DNA of 64,000 bases from CAG-877 sp045125935 (GTDB taxonomy: Bacteria > Bacillota_I > Bacilli_A > RF39 > UBA660), in NCBI GenBank assembly GCA_045125935.1, contig JBGVNW010000068.1, positions 186,001-250,000 on the forward strand, given 5' to 3'. Positions 34,127 to 42,327 of the stretch are shown here, in pieces. The notes under the pieces are model-generated. The model saw nothing but the letters and a program-made list of their open reading frames with translations. It was not told the origin of the DNA and did no database searches. A program made the position numbers and the translations under genes. Within the stretch, counting starts at the first letter, position 1, and each line of letters starts with the position of its first letter.

Positions 34127-36010
34127 ATGAGTAAGAAGATTATTGGAATTGACTTGGGAACAGGATTCTCATGTGTGTCTGTTATGGAAAACGGACAACC
34201 TAAAGTAATTTTTAATTCGGAGGGTAAGGCAACCACTCCGAGTGTGGTTTCATTTGCAAAGGATGAAATTAAAGTTGGACAGGCTGCATTGCGTCAGCAA
34301 GTGATGTATCCACAAGAAACTGTTTCTTTCATCAAGCGATTTATGGGAGAAAAGTATGATGATGTATTGGATGAAATAAATCGAGTTCAATACAAGGTTG
34401 TAAAAGGTAAAAATGGTTTACCTTGTGTTGATATTAATGGAAAACTTTATACTCCACAAGAAATTTCAGCAATGATTCTTCAAAAGATGAAGAAGACCGC
34501 TGAAGATTATCTTGGTATGGAAGTTACAGATGCTGTAATTACTTGTCCTGCATATTATGGTGATGATGCGAGAACTGCGGTTAAGAATGCTGGTGAGATT
34601 GCTGGTTTGAATGTTCGTCGTATTATTAATGAACCTACAGCCGCAGCGTTGAGTTATGGTTATAAGATTGATAGCGATACAGATAAGGTTGTAGTGGTTG
34701 CTGATATTGGTTGTGGAACAGCAGACTTTACTGCACTTGAAATTGGTAGTGGTGTTGTTGAAGTTAAATCTACAAATGGTGATTTGCATCTTGGTGGTGT
34801 AGATTTTGATAATGCTATTATTGATTGGGTAGTAGAAGAGTTCAAGAAAGACAATGATGGGTTCGATCTTTCAAAGGATAATATGGCAATGCAACGATTG
34901 GCAGAAGCAGCAGAAAAGGCAAAGATTGAGCTGTCATCAACAATGAGTTCAGAAATTAATTTGCCTTATATTACCGCAGTGAATGGTATGCCTGTTCATT
35001 TTGTGAAGACATTGACAAGAGCAAATTTTGAAAACATGACAGATGGTCTTGTTAAGCGAATTGTTGATGTTTGTTCAGAATGTGTTAAGAAGGCTAATAT
35101 GAATTTTACAGAAATTGATGATATTATTCTTGTTGGTGGTAGTACAAGAATTCCTGCAATTCAGACAGCAATTGAAAAGTTGTTTGGTAAGGCTCCAAAT
35201 AAGTCATCAAATCCAGATGAAGCTATCAGTCTTGGTGCTTGTATTCAAGGTGGTATTTTGAGTGGTGATTCAAGTGCTGGTGATATTTTGTTGCTTGATG
35301 TAACTCCTTTGAATCTTGGTATTAACACATTGGGTGATATGATGACAGTGTTGATTCCAGCGAATACAACAATTCCTACAAGAAAGAGCGAAATATTTAC
35401 TAATGCTGCTGATAATCAACCTTCTGTTCAAATTGAAGTTCTTCAAGGTAATAGAACTATGTCTGCTGATAATAAGCGATTGGGTGTGTTTAATTTGGAT
35501 ATCATTCCTTGTCCAAAGGGTATGGCGAAGATTGAAGTTCTTTTTGATTTGGATGCTAATGGTATTCTTAATGTATCTGCGAAGGATCTTGGAACAGGTA
35601 AGGAGCAAAAGATTAGAATTGAATCTAATTCAGGGCTATCAGATGCCGATATTCAACGAATGAAGGATGAAGCAAAGGCTAATGAAGAAGCAGATAAGGA
35701 ACAAGCAGATAGAATTATGACTTTGAATGCTGCTGATACTGCTATCTTTAATTGTGATAAACAGTTGAATGAACTTGGTGAGAAGATGACCGAAGAACAA
35801 AAAGCAGATATTGAAAATGCAAAGACAGCATTGAAAGATGCTTTAGATAGAAAGAGTGTTGAAGACTGTAAAGTGTCTATGGAGAACTTGCAAAAGATTT
35901 GGATGGAAATTGGTCAGCATATTTATTCACAGGCTAATACTGGTAATGGAGAACAACAAGATTTTGGTCAAACCTTCAATGATTTTATGTCAGGTCAGCA
36001 AAATGTATAA
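34127..36010 (+). CDS. dnaK: DnaK (Hsp70) chaperone
   Basis: 627 aa, almost the full length of bacterial DnaK. The ATPase domain has the phosphate-1 loop IGIDLGTGFSCV, the connect region VITCPAYYGDDAR, INEPTAAALSYG and the phosphate-2 and adenosine motifs DIGCGTADF and VGGSTRIPAI. The substrate-binding domain follows (DVTPLNLGI, GVFNLDIIP) with a helical lid and no EEVD-type tail. It folds or remodels proteins in an ATP cycle with DnaJ and GrpE; a phage DnaJ is encoded at 17.8-18.5 kb, and no GrpE is seen. The promoter is of the Bacteroidota type. Confidence 0.96.
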   Translation: MSKKIIGIDLGTGFSCVSVMENGQPKVIFNSEGKATTPSVVSFAKDEIKVGQAALRQQVMYPQETVSFIKRFMGEKYDDVLDEINRVQYKVVKGKNGLPCVDINGKLYTPQEISAMILQKMKKTAEDYLGMEVTDAVITCPAYYGDDARTAVKNAGEIAGLNVRRIINEPTAAALSYGYKIDSDTDKVVVVADIGCGTADFTALEIGSGVVEVKSTNGDLHLGGVDFDNAIIDWVVEEFKKDNDGFDLSKDNMAMQRLAEAAEKAKIELSSTMSSEINLPYITAVNGMPVHFVKTLTRANFENMTDGLVKRIVDVCSECVKKANMNFTEIDDIILVGGSTRIPAIQTAIEKLFGKAPNKSSNPDEAISLGACIQGGILSGDSSAGDILLLDVTPLNLGINTLGDMMTVLIPANTTIPTRKSEIFTNAADNQPSVQIEVLQGNRTMSADNKRLGVFNLDIIPCPKGMAKIEVLFDLDANGILNVSAKDLGTGKEQKIRIESNSGLSDADIQRMKDEAKANEEADKEQADRIMTLNAADTAIFNCDKQLNELGEKMTEEQKADIENAKTALKDALDRKSVEDCKVSMENLQKIWMEIGQHIYSQANTGNGEQQDFGQTFNDFMSGQQNV

Positions 36011-36025
36011 TATATTTTTAAAAGA

Positions 36026-36310
36026 ATGAATATGAAAAAAAAATTGTTTTTTCTATCATCGGTAGAATGTAATGAAACTATTGTTGATAATATCAATACA
36101 TGTTTTGATAAAGGGTATGAAATCGAAAAGATTTTAAATGCAGATTGTGGTTATTATATTATACTTTCATTGGATGGTAATGAAAATTATATGTTTAAAA
36201 AGAAATATGAATTGCCAAAATCTAATTATAACAATCTTATTGAAGAGAGTACTAAAAAATGGGTTACAACAATAACTGATAAGAATATTGATTTTAGTTA
36301 TATGAATTAA
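36026..36310 (+). CDS. Small protein, unknown function
   Basis: 94 aa with an N-terminal basic start (MNMKKKLFFLSSV) that is too short and polar after residue 13 to be a convincing signal peptide. The middle has alternating strands (YEIEKILNADCGYYIILSLDG, in pieces). It starts 15 bp after dnaK, so it is probably co-transcribed with it, and ends before a terminator. Confidence 0.55.
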   Translation: MNMKKKLFFLSSVECNETIVDNINTCFDKGYEIEKILNADCGYYIILSLDGNENYMFKKKYELPKSNYNNLIEESTKKWVTTITDKNIDFSYMN

Positions 36311-36321
36311 TTTTTGTATTG

Positions 36322-36354
36322 TGGAGATGTTCAAAATTTGTTCATCTCCATTTT
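36322..36354 (+). terminator. Terminator after dnaK and the small gene
   Basis: 8-bp stem TGGAGATG / CATCTCCA around a 13-nt loop, followed by TTTTATTTATT. Confidence 0.7.
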
Positions 36355-36364
36355 ATTTATTGTT

Positions 36365-36372
36365 CATAAATA
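36365..36372 (+). promoter_or_regulatory. Late-type promoter CATAAATA for the 575-aa virion gene
   Basis: TTCATAAATA just after the terminator, 29 nt before the ATG at 36402. Confidence 0.7.
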
Positions 36373-36401
36373 TCTTATATTGAATATAAAAAGAAAATAA
36401 A

Positions 36402-38129
36402 ATGATAACTCCTATATTAAAAGATCCAAAGGCACATGGTGGAACCCTATATACTTTTCCTTCTGCAAGTCGAGATTTGACTCGTTCATTTTCAAATAGC
36501 GAATATGAATTTGCTTTCAGTCATTTTGCATGTTTAAATCTTCCAGATTTTAGATATGGAACATTTAGTGAAGGAGACCTTAAAGGTGTTTATTTGGATA
36601 ATCTTTCTAATTTTTATCCAAATGTTGATTCTGACTCTCTTTCTGTTGATTCTGATTTCGATTCTCTTTCTGATAAAGTTTATAATAATTTAAATACTTA
36701 TCTCAAATGGCATATACAAAGTTATGTAATGAATTATGAGATTGCTATTTTGAATCGTGTTTCTTTGAATGATAAAAACTATGATACTGAAATATTGAAG
36801 ACTCCATCTGAAAGAATATTCTTCAATTGGTTACAGAAAGTTGGTGCAATTAAGTTTAATGGTAATTATGAATCATTGGATGGATATGGTGATGATTATA
36901 ATGGTAGAAAATATGAAGTATTGAATAGTGAAGCTGATTTAGAAACCGATGATAAAAAAGATCCATCTAAAACTTATAGAATAGGTAATAAGTTGTATGT
37001 TTGGAAAGGTGGTGAATGGAAAAGTAGAGTGTTAGTAAGTAAGACAGTTCAATATATCGGAACCATTGATATGGTCAATAATGTTAATATCGATCTTGAT
37101 TCTTTTAATGAGATATATTTGAATATTCCATCTGGTGTTGGTATGAGTTCAGATGTATATTTTGATAATGATGTATTTGATAGCAACTATGCAAGTAGTG
37201 ATATTATAGATGTAAGTAAAGATATTAATTGTGTGAATCCTAAAATTATCATAGGTAGAGATCCTGAAAAATTGGCAATATCGGATATAACTTTGAATGC
37301 AATTTACGATTCGGAATATGATATTGACACAGGATATAAAACACCAACTTATCAAATTGATAATGGTTATTGTATCAACTTCAATGATAGTATGTATGCT
37401 GGTGGAAGTATTGAAACTATGAATTTGAATTCAGAAGAAGATTTTGAATTTAATTGTGTGTTGATATATTATAGGATAAGGAAGGGTAATGGTAATTGGC
37501 AAACCAATTTATATGGTGTTTTATTTTTAGAAGAAGTTTCAACAAGTGATTTTGATATTACAACTAATGCGGACAATGAAAGGGGTGGTTATATTCAAAG
37601 ATATCCTAAATTTAAGAAAGGTAATAGTTGGGGTTTAAAACTTGATTTGAAGATAGATGCTCAACCAGATAGCCAAATGGAATTGCGTGATAAATTGTAT
37701 GATGATCCAAATGAAGCTATTGGTATGCAAATGTTCTCGGAAGCATTGGTGCAACTTAATGATTGTGCAAATCTTTTTTATGATATTAAAAAGGAAAATA
37801 CAAATATTGAAGAACGATTATATTCATTAGAAAATATTGTATCTGGTATTGATACAGTATATGATTTAAGAAATGAAGTTTCTGTATTGAGAACGAAGAT
37901 AGAAATGTTTCAACCTACTCTAAATTCATTAAGTGTAGATGTAGAAGGTTTGTTAAATAAAATATCTACATTAGAGAATAAATTTGGTTCGTTAATTGTC
38001 GATATTACAAATAAGAATAATAAAATATCTACATTGGAGAATAAATATAGTTCTTTAATTGATGATATTACAATTAAGTATAATAATATAAATGATAGAA
38101 TAACAGATTTAGAAAGTAGATTGGGTTAG
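36402..38129 (+). CDS. Putative tail/baseplate protein with C-terminal coiled coil
   Basis: 575 aa, family not recognised. The first 460 residues are beta-rich with many Asp, Asn and Tyr (for example FNEIYLNIPSGVG). About residues 465-575 form a long coiled coil with repeating units (LNKISTLENKFGSLIVDI, then NNKISTLENKYSSLIDDI), a likely trimerisation stalk. No enzyme motif is seen. Late-type promoter control and neighbouring virion genes suggest a baseplate or fibre-attachment protein. Confidence 0.55.
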   Translation: MITPILKDPKAHGGTLYTFPSASRDLTRSFSNSEYEFAFSHFACLNLPDFRYGTFSEGDLKGVYLDNLSNFYPNVDSDSLSVDSDFDSLSDKVYNNLNTYLKWHIQSYVMNYEIAILNRVSLNDKNYDTEILKTPSERIFFNWLQKVGAIKFNGNYESLDGYGDDYNGRKYEVLNSEADLETDDKKDPSKTYRIGNKLYVWKGGEWKSRVLVSKTVQYIGTIDMVNNVNIDLDSFNEIYLNIPSGVGMSSDVYFDNDVFDSNYASSDIIDVSKDINCVNPKIIIGRDPEKLAISDITLNAIYDSEYDIDTGYKTPTYQIDNGYCINFNDSMYAGGSIETMNLNSEEDFEFNCVLIYYRIRKGNGNWQTNLYGVLFLEEVSTSDFDITTNADNERGGYIQRYPKFKKGNSWGLKLDLKIDAQPDSQMELRDKLYDDPNEAIGMQMFSEALVQLNDCANLFYDIKKENTNIEERLYSLENIVSGIDTVYDLRNEVSVLRTKIEMFQPTLNSLSVDVEGLLNKISTLENKFGSLIVDITNKNNKISTLENKYSSLIDDITIKYNNINDRITDLESRLG

Positions 38130-38189
38130 AATATCATCAATAGATTTTATATTAAATCCAAATAAAAAATAATAATTATTATTTATAAA

Positions 38190-39440
38190 ATGGCAGAATT
38201 AATTAGCGGAGATACAACAAAGGGTATAAAAAGTGTTGGAGAACTTTCTTTAAGGATAAGTAAGTTTGATAGTTATCGTCTATTTACTTTATATGAAAAT
38301 GTTAAGGAAGGGAAGGTGATGAATATTTCTGGTAATCAGAAATATTATCTTGTATTTAAATCACCACATAAAGAAATAAGAATACCAGAATATGATACAA
38401 AGGGAGATTTTGAAGTTGATAAGGTCAATGGGTGTATTCTTTTTAAGATAACAAAGAAGAATGCGGCAGATATTATTAGCATGAAAGGTTCAGGAGATAG
38501 AATATTTTATATTGTTAGGGTATACGAAGATAAGGATATTTATGGTAATGTTCTTGGTGTTAGTGATGAAGTTGAAGTATATAATGGAAGATGGGGAGAA
38601 GATGCAGATTTTAATACATTTACGACAGAAAAAAAGGTTGATTTATTGACTAAATCTGTAGCTGTTCAAGTAGATAAAAATTCAAAATTATTTGCTCAAT
38701 ATATTGAATTGCTTAAAAAATATAATGATGCGATTGATAAAATTTCAAAATTAGAAAAAGAAATGGAAATATTGCGAGCAGAGCGAGATACATTACAAGC
38801 AATCGTTGATGAATATACAGGCAATACTTATGATGGAACACTTCTTTCAACCGATACTAAATATATTGCGTTTGAAAATACTCTTGATAATATTTCATTT
38901 ACGGAAGAACAGTATAATGATGCTATGAATGATTTGATGACAAAGGGTGAAGTTAATTTGGAAAATTATGACCTTGATGATCCTAGAATAGAATTAAAAG
39001 TTAATATATATCAAGATATAAAAGATGCAATAATAAATGTATATCAAAATAATATATCTGTAGGTAGTGCTATATATAATCAAGGATTATATAAAACCGT
39101 ATATATTAATCATGATGATATATTTAGATTTGAATGTAAGGGTGTACATTCTGGATTAATGAAGTCTTTAAAATTAAAATTTTCACCAGTTGGTGTAGTT
39201 GATAATAATGGAGAGAATAAATATAGTCAGTCTGTTGTAATTAACACTTCTGAAGTATTAATAAATGGTGATAAAACTACAATTGAAGGTAAAATTAATT
39301 TTAATAAATATGTTTTAGATGATAATGGTGATAAGATTGTAGATGATAATGGTGAATATGTTACAGAAGATATTAATCCTGTAGGTAATATAGGTGAAAT
39401 TTATTGTTATATTGATGATACTAATACTATAAATATATAG
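38190..39440 (+). CDS. Putative baseplate upper/fibre-attachment protein
   Basis: 416 aa. It starts MAELISGD, similar to the MAKLIKGD start of the 2844-aa fibre protein. Residues 1-140 look like the beta-sandwich of phage baseplate upper proteins (BppU-like: FKSPHKEIRIPEYD, IFYIVRVYED, DEVEVYNGRWG). A coiled coil follows at about 168-215 (KISKLEKEMEILRAERD), then a beta-rich C-terminal half. No enzyme motifs are seen. It follows the 575-aa virion gene by 60 bp without a clear terminator, so they are probably one unit. Confidence 0.55.
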   Translation: MAELISGDTTKGIKSVGELSLRISKFDSYRLFTLYENVKEGKVMNISGNQKYYLVFKSPHKEIRIPEYDTKGDFEVDKVNGCILFKITKKNAADIISMKGSGDRIFYIVRVYEDKDIYGNVLGVSDEVEVYNGRWGEDADFNTFTTEKKVDLLTKSVAVQVDKNSKLFAQYIELLKKYNDAIDKISKLEKEMEILRAERDTLQAIVDEYTGNTYDGTLLSTDTKYIAFENTLDNISFTEEQYNDAMNDLMTKGEVNLENYDLDDPRIELKVNIYQDIKDAIINVYQNNISVGSAIYNQGLYKTVYINHDDIFRFECKGVHSGLMKSLKLKFSPVGVVDNNGENKYSQSVVINTSEVLINGDKTTIEGKINFNKYVLDDNGDKIVDDNGEYVTEDINPVGNIGEIYCYIDDTNTINI

Positions 39441-39478
<38 letters not shown>

Positions 39479-39488
39479 ATATAGTTTT

Positions 39489-39519
39489 TTTGAAATTTAA
39501 AATTTTTTTGTTATATTTG
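39489..39519 (+). promoter_or_regulatory. Bacteroidota-type promoter for the gp32 gene
   Basis: TTTG (39489-39492), 19-bp spacer, TATATTTG (39512-39519). This is the best match to the consensus in the window. The ATG is 76 nt downstream, leaving a leader of roughly 70 nt. Confidence 0.8.
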
Positions 39520-39549
39520 TATTGTAAAAGTTTGAGAGTAATAAAGTCC

Positions 39550-39595
39550 GAAAGGATTAGTTTAATATAATTTTAATTTTAGTTTAATTAGTTTT
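39550..39595 (+). promoter_or_regulatory. gp32 mRNA leader with hairpin and AU-rich segment
   Basis: A short stem with a GAAA loop (AGTCC-GAAA-GGATT) is followed by 40 nt of almost only A and T up to the ATG, including AGTTTAATTAGTTT, which also precedes the sigma gene. In T4, gp32 binds its own leader at a folded element next to unstructured AU-rich sequence to block translation; the layout here would suit that. Confidence 0.45.
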
Positions 39596-40570
39596 ATGAG
39601 TAATTTTGATGAATTGTTCAGCTTTACAGCTGCGGATGCTCTTGTCGAAACAGAGAGCAAAAAATCGTCTTTCACAAGCAAGTATGAAACATATCGTCCG
39701 AGCATCAAGGATGAGAAGTGTCAAGATGAGACTTATCGAGCACTTGTTCGTTTTGTTCCTCATTTGTTTGAAAATCAGATGCGAACAACAATTGAGAGAT
39801 GGGAGTGTTATCTAAAGGATGTGAATGGTGAAAATGGTGTTTTTGTAGTTTCACCAAAAACTGTTGATAAAAAGTGTCCAATGAGAACTTTGTCTTGGAA
39901 ACTACATGAAAGCGATAATGCTATAGATAAGGCAAATTCGAAGAAGATTAATGTATATCAACAATGGTATACTCTTGTTGAAATTGTTAAGGATGTGCAA
40001 CACCCAGAATATGAGGGTAAGTTTATGATTTATCAATTTGGAGCTAAGATTTATGATAAGATTAAGGAAGCAATGAAGGGTAGTGATTATACCGATCCTA
40101 TCAATCCTTTTGGATTTGAAGATTCTCCATTGTTTGAGATTAAACTTACAAAGGGTAATCAAAAGATGGATAATGGTGCGGTTGTAGCAAATTATGATGG
40201 TTGTAAGTTTATTCCTAAGACTGCTCCTCTTCATTTTGGTGAAGGTATGACATTTGATGGTTCAATGGAAATGAAAAAGGCATTCATTGAGTGGCTTGAA
40301 AAGGATGCTCCACAAATTAATAATTATCGTTGGAAGGAATGGAGTGATGAATTGACAGAAAAGGTAAATACAAATCTTGCCACATTTACAAGTAATTATA
40401 TCGCCCCTCGTTCAACTGTAGCAAAGGCAAAGGAGACAATTGAGAATATCGGTAATGCAACTCCTGTATATGCAGAAACGCAGGATAGTGTTAAAGATGA
40501 TGATATTTCAGTTAGTGAAATATCAGAAGATGATGATGCTTGGGTTGAATCAATCCTTAATGGAGATTAA
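39596..40570 (+). CDS. 32: gp32-like single-stranded DNA-binding protein
   Basis: 324 aa, near the 301 aa of T4 gp32. The core (residues about 50-220) follows gp32: RALVRFVPHLFENQ, WYTLVEIVKDVQHPEYEGKFMIYQFG and KIYDKIKEAM, quoted as blocks. The last 25 residues are acidic (SEISEDDDAWVES), the tail that recruits replication partners in gp32. The CPxC zinc ligand pair of T4 gp32 is not intact: a lone KKCPMR is present. It coats single-stranded DNA during replication and recombination. It has its own promoter and terminator, as expected for an abundant protein. Confidence 0.85.
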   Translation: MSNFDELFSFTAADALVETESKKSSFTSKYETYRPSIKDEKCQDETYRALVRFVPHLFENQMRTTIERWECYLKDVNGENGVFVVSPKTVDKKCPMRTLSWKLHESDNAIDKANSKKINVYQQWYTLVEIVKDVQHPEYEGKFMIYQFGAKIYDKIKEAMKGSDYTDPINPFGFEDSPLFEIKLTKGNQKMDNGAVVANYDGCKFIPKTAPLHFGEGMTFDGSMEMKKAFIEWLEKDAPQINNYRWKEWSDELTEKVNTNLATFTSNYIAPRSTVAKAKETIENIGNATPVYAETQDSVKDDDISVSEISEDDDAWVESILNGD

Positions 40571-40593
40571 TATATAAATATATATAATATGTT

Positions 40594-40619
40594 GGTGGTG
40601 AGAATTACTCACCACCTTT
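40594..40619 (+). terminator. Terminator of the gp32 gene
   Basis: 9-bp perfect stem GGTGGTGAG / CTCACCACC with a 5-nt loop and a short T-tail. A TATAAATA string at 40573-40580 lies just upstream and could start transcripts reading into the next gene. Confidence 0.75.
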
Positions 40620-40633
40620 CTAAATATCTAAAC

Positions 40634-41185
40634 ATGAGTAAAAATCGAAATATTTTTGTAGCAAGTGATATATGGTTTAATAGACCTATTGGTGAATTTT
40701 CTTATATGACAAATGAAGATTATAACAATATGATAATTGATAATTGGAATAATACCGTTAGTAACGATGATATCGTATATGTTCTTGGTGGATTTGGCAT
40801 AGGAGATTGTTATAATATTGTGTTAAAATTGAATGGAGAGATACATTTTTTAAATTCTACATTTACTCAAAATGATAATGAATTTAGAAATTTTATTAAA
40901 GAGAGTGTTGAAAATAGTGTAAATAAGGATCTTGTGAAAAAAATATTTTTTGAAAATAATCAGATACTTGCTGTTCCTAATGCTGATTGTGTTTTGAGTT
41001 ATTTTCCTTTGAACGATTGGTTGGGTAAATCTACAAACACATTTTGTTTTCATGGATATACTGATAAACACGATATTAATGAAAACAATGTATCATGTAA
41101 GATAAGTTTATGGAATAATTCTCCAGTAAATATAAAAGAAATAAAGTCAAACTTTATTAAATTTAAAAGGTTGATGATGAAATAA
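40634..41185 (+). CDS. Degenerate calcineurin-like metallophosphoesterase
   Basis: 183 aa from the ATG at 40634; the frame is open from 40589 but that part is the gp32 terminator. The fold follows small phage phosphoesterases: NIFVASDIWFNRP, IIDNWNNTVSNDDIVYVLGGFG, LNGEIHFLNSTF and FCFHGYTDKHD. At each site the metal ligands are altered: SDTHF reads SDIWF, LGDF reads LGGF, GNHD reads NSTF, and GHxH reads GYTDKH. It is therefore probably catalytically dead, kept as a binding or regulatory protein. Confidence 0.7.
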   Translation: MSKNRNIFVASDIWFNRPIGEFSYMTNEDYNNMIIDNWNNTVSNDDIVYVLGGFGIGDCYNIVLKLNGEIHFLNSTFTQNDNEFRNFIKESVENSVNKDLVKKIFFENNQILAVPNADCVLSYFPLNDWLGKSTNTFCFHGYTDKHDINENNVSCKISLWNNSPVNIKEIKSNFIKFKRLMMK

Positions 41186-41188
41186 TGT

Positions 41189-41220
41189 TTTGGTTTTTAC
41201 AAATATTTTTATTATATTTG
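41189..41220 (+). promoter_or_regulatory. Bacteroidota-type promoter for the sigma factor gene
   Basis: TTTG (41189-41192), 20-bp spacer, TATATTTG (41213-41220), 83 nt before the ATG. Just upstream of the ATG lies AGTTTAATTAGTTT (41289-41302), shared with the gp32 leader. Confidence 0.75.
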
Positions 41221-41303
41221 TTAATATAAAATGAAATGTTATTAATAAATATTTAGTTTTTAGTTTAAAAAATAGTTTATATAATAAAAGTTTAATTAGT
41301 TTA

Positions 41304-41978
41304 ATGGATAGTAAATTGTATCGTGAAATTGGTGTTGCTGTGAAGCATGCTGAAAAACATGGTGGTGATTTGACCACAAAAAATCTTTTTTATGTTGCTA
41401 AAGTTGCAAAAGATCTTTCGGCGAAAACTGGTGCAGATTTTGATATGTTGTTTTCAGAAGGTGTTATTGCGATGAAGAAATCTGAAGAAAAATATGATCC
41501 AGAAAAGAATGATAGTTTTGTAAAATTTGCTGGTGTTTCTGTTAGGGGATATATGCTAAATGCTATAAATAGACAATGTTCATTGGTTCATATACCTGTG
41601 AACCATCAAAAAGGATTTAAGAAAGGTCAAGAAGCAAAAGAAGATACGAATGTTCAAACTGTAGATATTGACGCATTTAATTATGATACTTTTGGAGCAG
41701 TTGATGAAAATATGTTTTTCAACGATAGAATGGATATTTTAAATGAAGGGTTGGAAACTTTAGATATAAATGGTCGTATTGCTATAAAGATGAAATTGAG
41801 ATTGGACGAATATGGGGATATGATTCCGAGTGTTGAAGATCCAACAAAGATGGTTTATAAGTATCAAAATAATATGAAATCCATATCGGAAATATTGGAA
41901 GTCCCTGTTCCGCATGCTACTAAAATTTATAAAGAAGCATTAAAAAAAATAACAGAATATTGTAGAAATCAAGAATAA
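41304..41978 (+). CDS. Sigma-70-family factor, probable late-transcription sigma
   Basis: 224 aa. Residues about 45-92 match sigma region 2 (FDMLFSEGVIAMKKSEEKYDP, then FVKFAGVSVRGYMLNAINRQ, cited in parts), which binds core polymerase and melts the -10. A C-terminal helix-turn-helix like region 4 may follow (ISEILEVPVPHATKIYKEALKKI, residues about 195-217). T4 gp55 is the equivalent late sigma and recognises TATAAATA; this window has many CATAAATA/TATAAATA elements, so this protein is the best candidate to read them. It is itself under a host-type promoter, as a regulator of late genes should be. Confidence 0.8.
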   Translation: MDSKLYREIGVAVKHAEKHGGDLTTKNLFYVAKVAKDLSAKTGADFDMLFSEGVIAMKKSEEKYDPEKNDSFVKFAGVSVRGYMLNAINRQCSLVHIPVNHQKGFKKGQEAKEDTNVQTVDIDAFNYDTFGAVDENMFFNDRMDILNEGLETLDINGRIAIKMKLRLDEYGDMIPSVEDPTKMVYKYQNNMKSISEILEVPVPHATKIYKEALKKITEYCRNQE

Positions 41979-41985
41979 TAAATGA

Positions 41986-42011
41986 AAGGTGACTAAATAG
42001 TCACCTTTTTT
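41986..42011 (+). terminator. Terminator of the sigma factor gene
   Basis: 9-bp stem AAGGTGACT / AGTCACCTT with a 4-nt loop; its T-tract runs into the next CATAAATA promoter. Confidence 0.85.
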
Positions 42012-42019
42012 CATAAATA
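42012..42019 (+). promoter_or_regulatory. Late-type promoter CATAAATA for a small late operon
   Basis: Fused to the preceding terminator T-tract and ending 5 nt before the ATG at 42025, so the transcript should be nearly leaderless. Confidence 0.75.
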
Positions 42020-42024
42020 TTTAT

Positions 42025-42327
42025 ATGGAGATATTGATAATTTTAAATATTATATTGATTATTTTATTGATATTTTTAGTATTTTATATATTTAGAAATA
42101 AAAAAGATAATACTAAAAAAGATAATATATGCTATGATGGGTGTGATAACATTAAAAGTGTTGAACATACACAAAAAAATAAATTTAACAACGAAAGAGT
42201 TTTTGTTGGTAGATTCGTGACTGATGAAGAATATCAACAAATGATGAAGAAAAGAAGAAGCGATATTTCAATTTTATTGAGTGAAGTTGATAAAGAATAT
42301 GAACATTTAAAAGAATTAAATAAATGA
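42025..42327 (+). CDS. Small single-pass membrane protein
   Basis: 100 aa. Residues about 3-24 are a hydrophobic membrane segment made of Ile, Leu, Phe and Val, followed by Lys/Asp-rich sequence. This predicts an N-terminal anchor with a cytoplasmic tail by the positive-inside rule. The function is unknown; timing would be late. It overlaps the next gene by 4 bp (ATGA), so they are translationally coupled. Confidence 0.65.
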   Translation: MEILIILNIILIILLIFLVFYIFRNKKDNTKKDNICYDGCDNIKSVEHTQKNKFNNERVFVGRFVTDEEYQQMMKKRRSDISILLSEVDKEYEHLKELNK

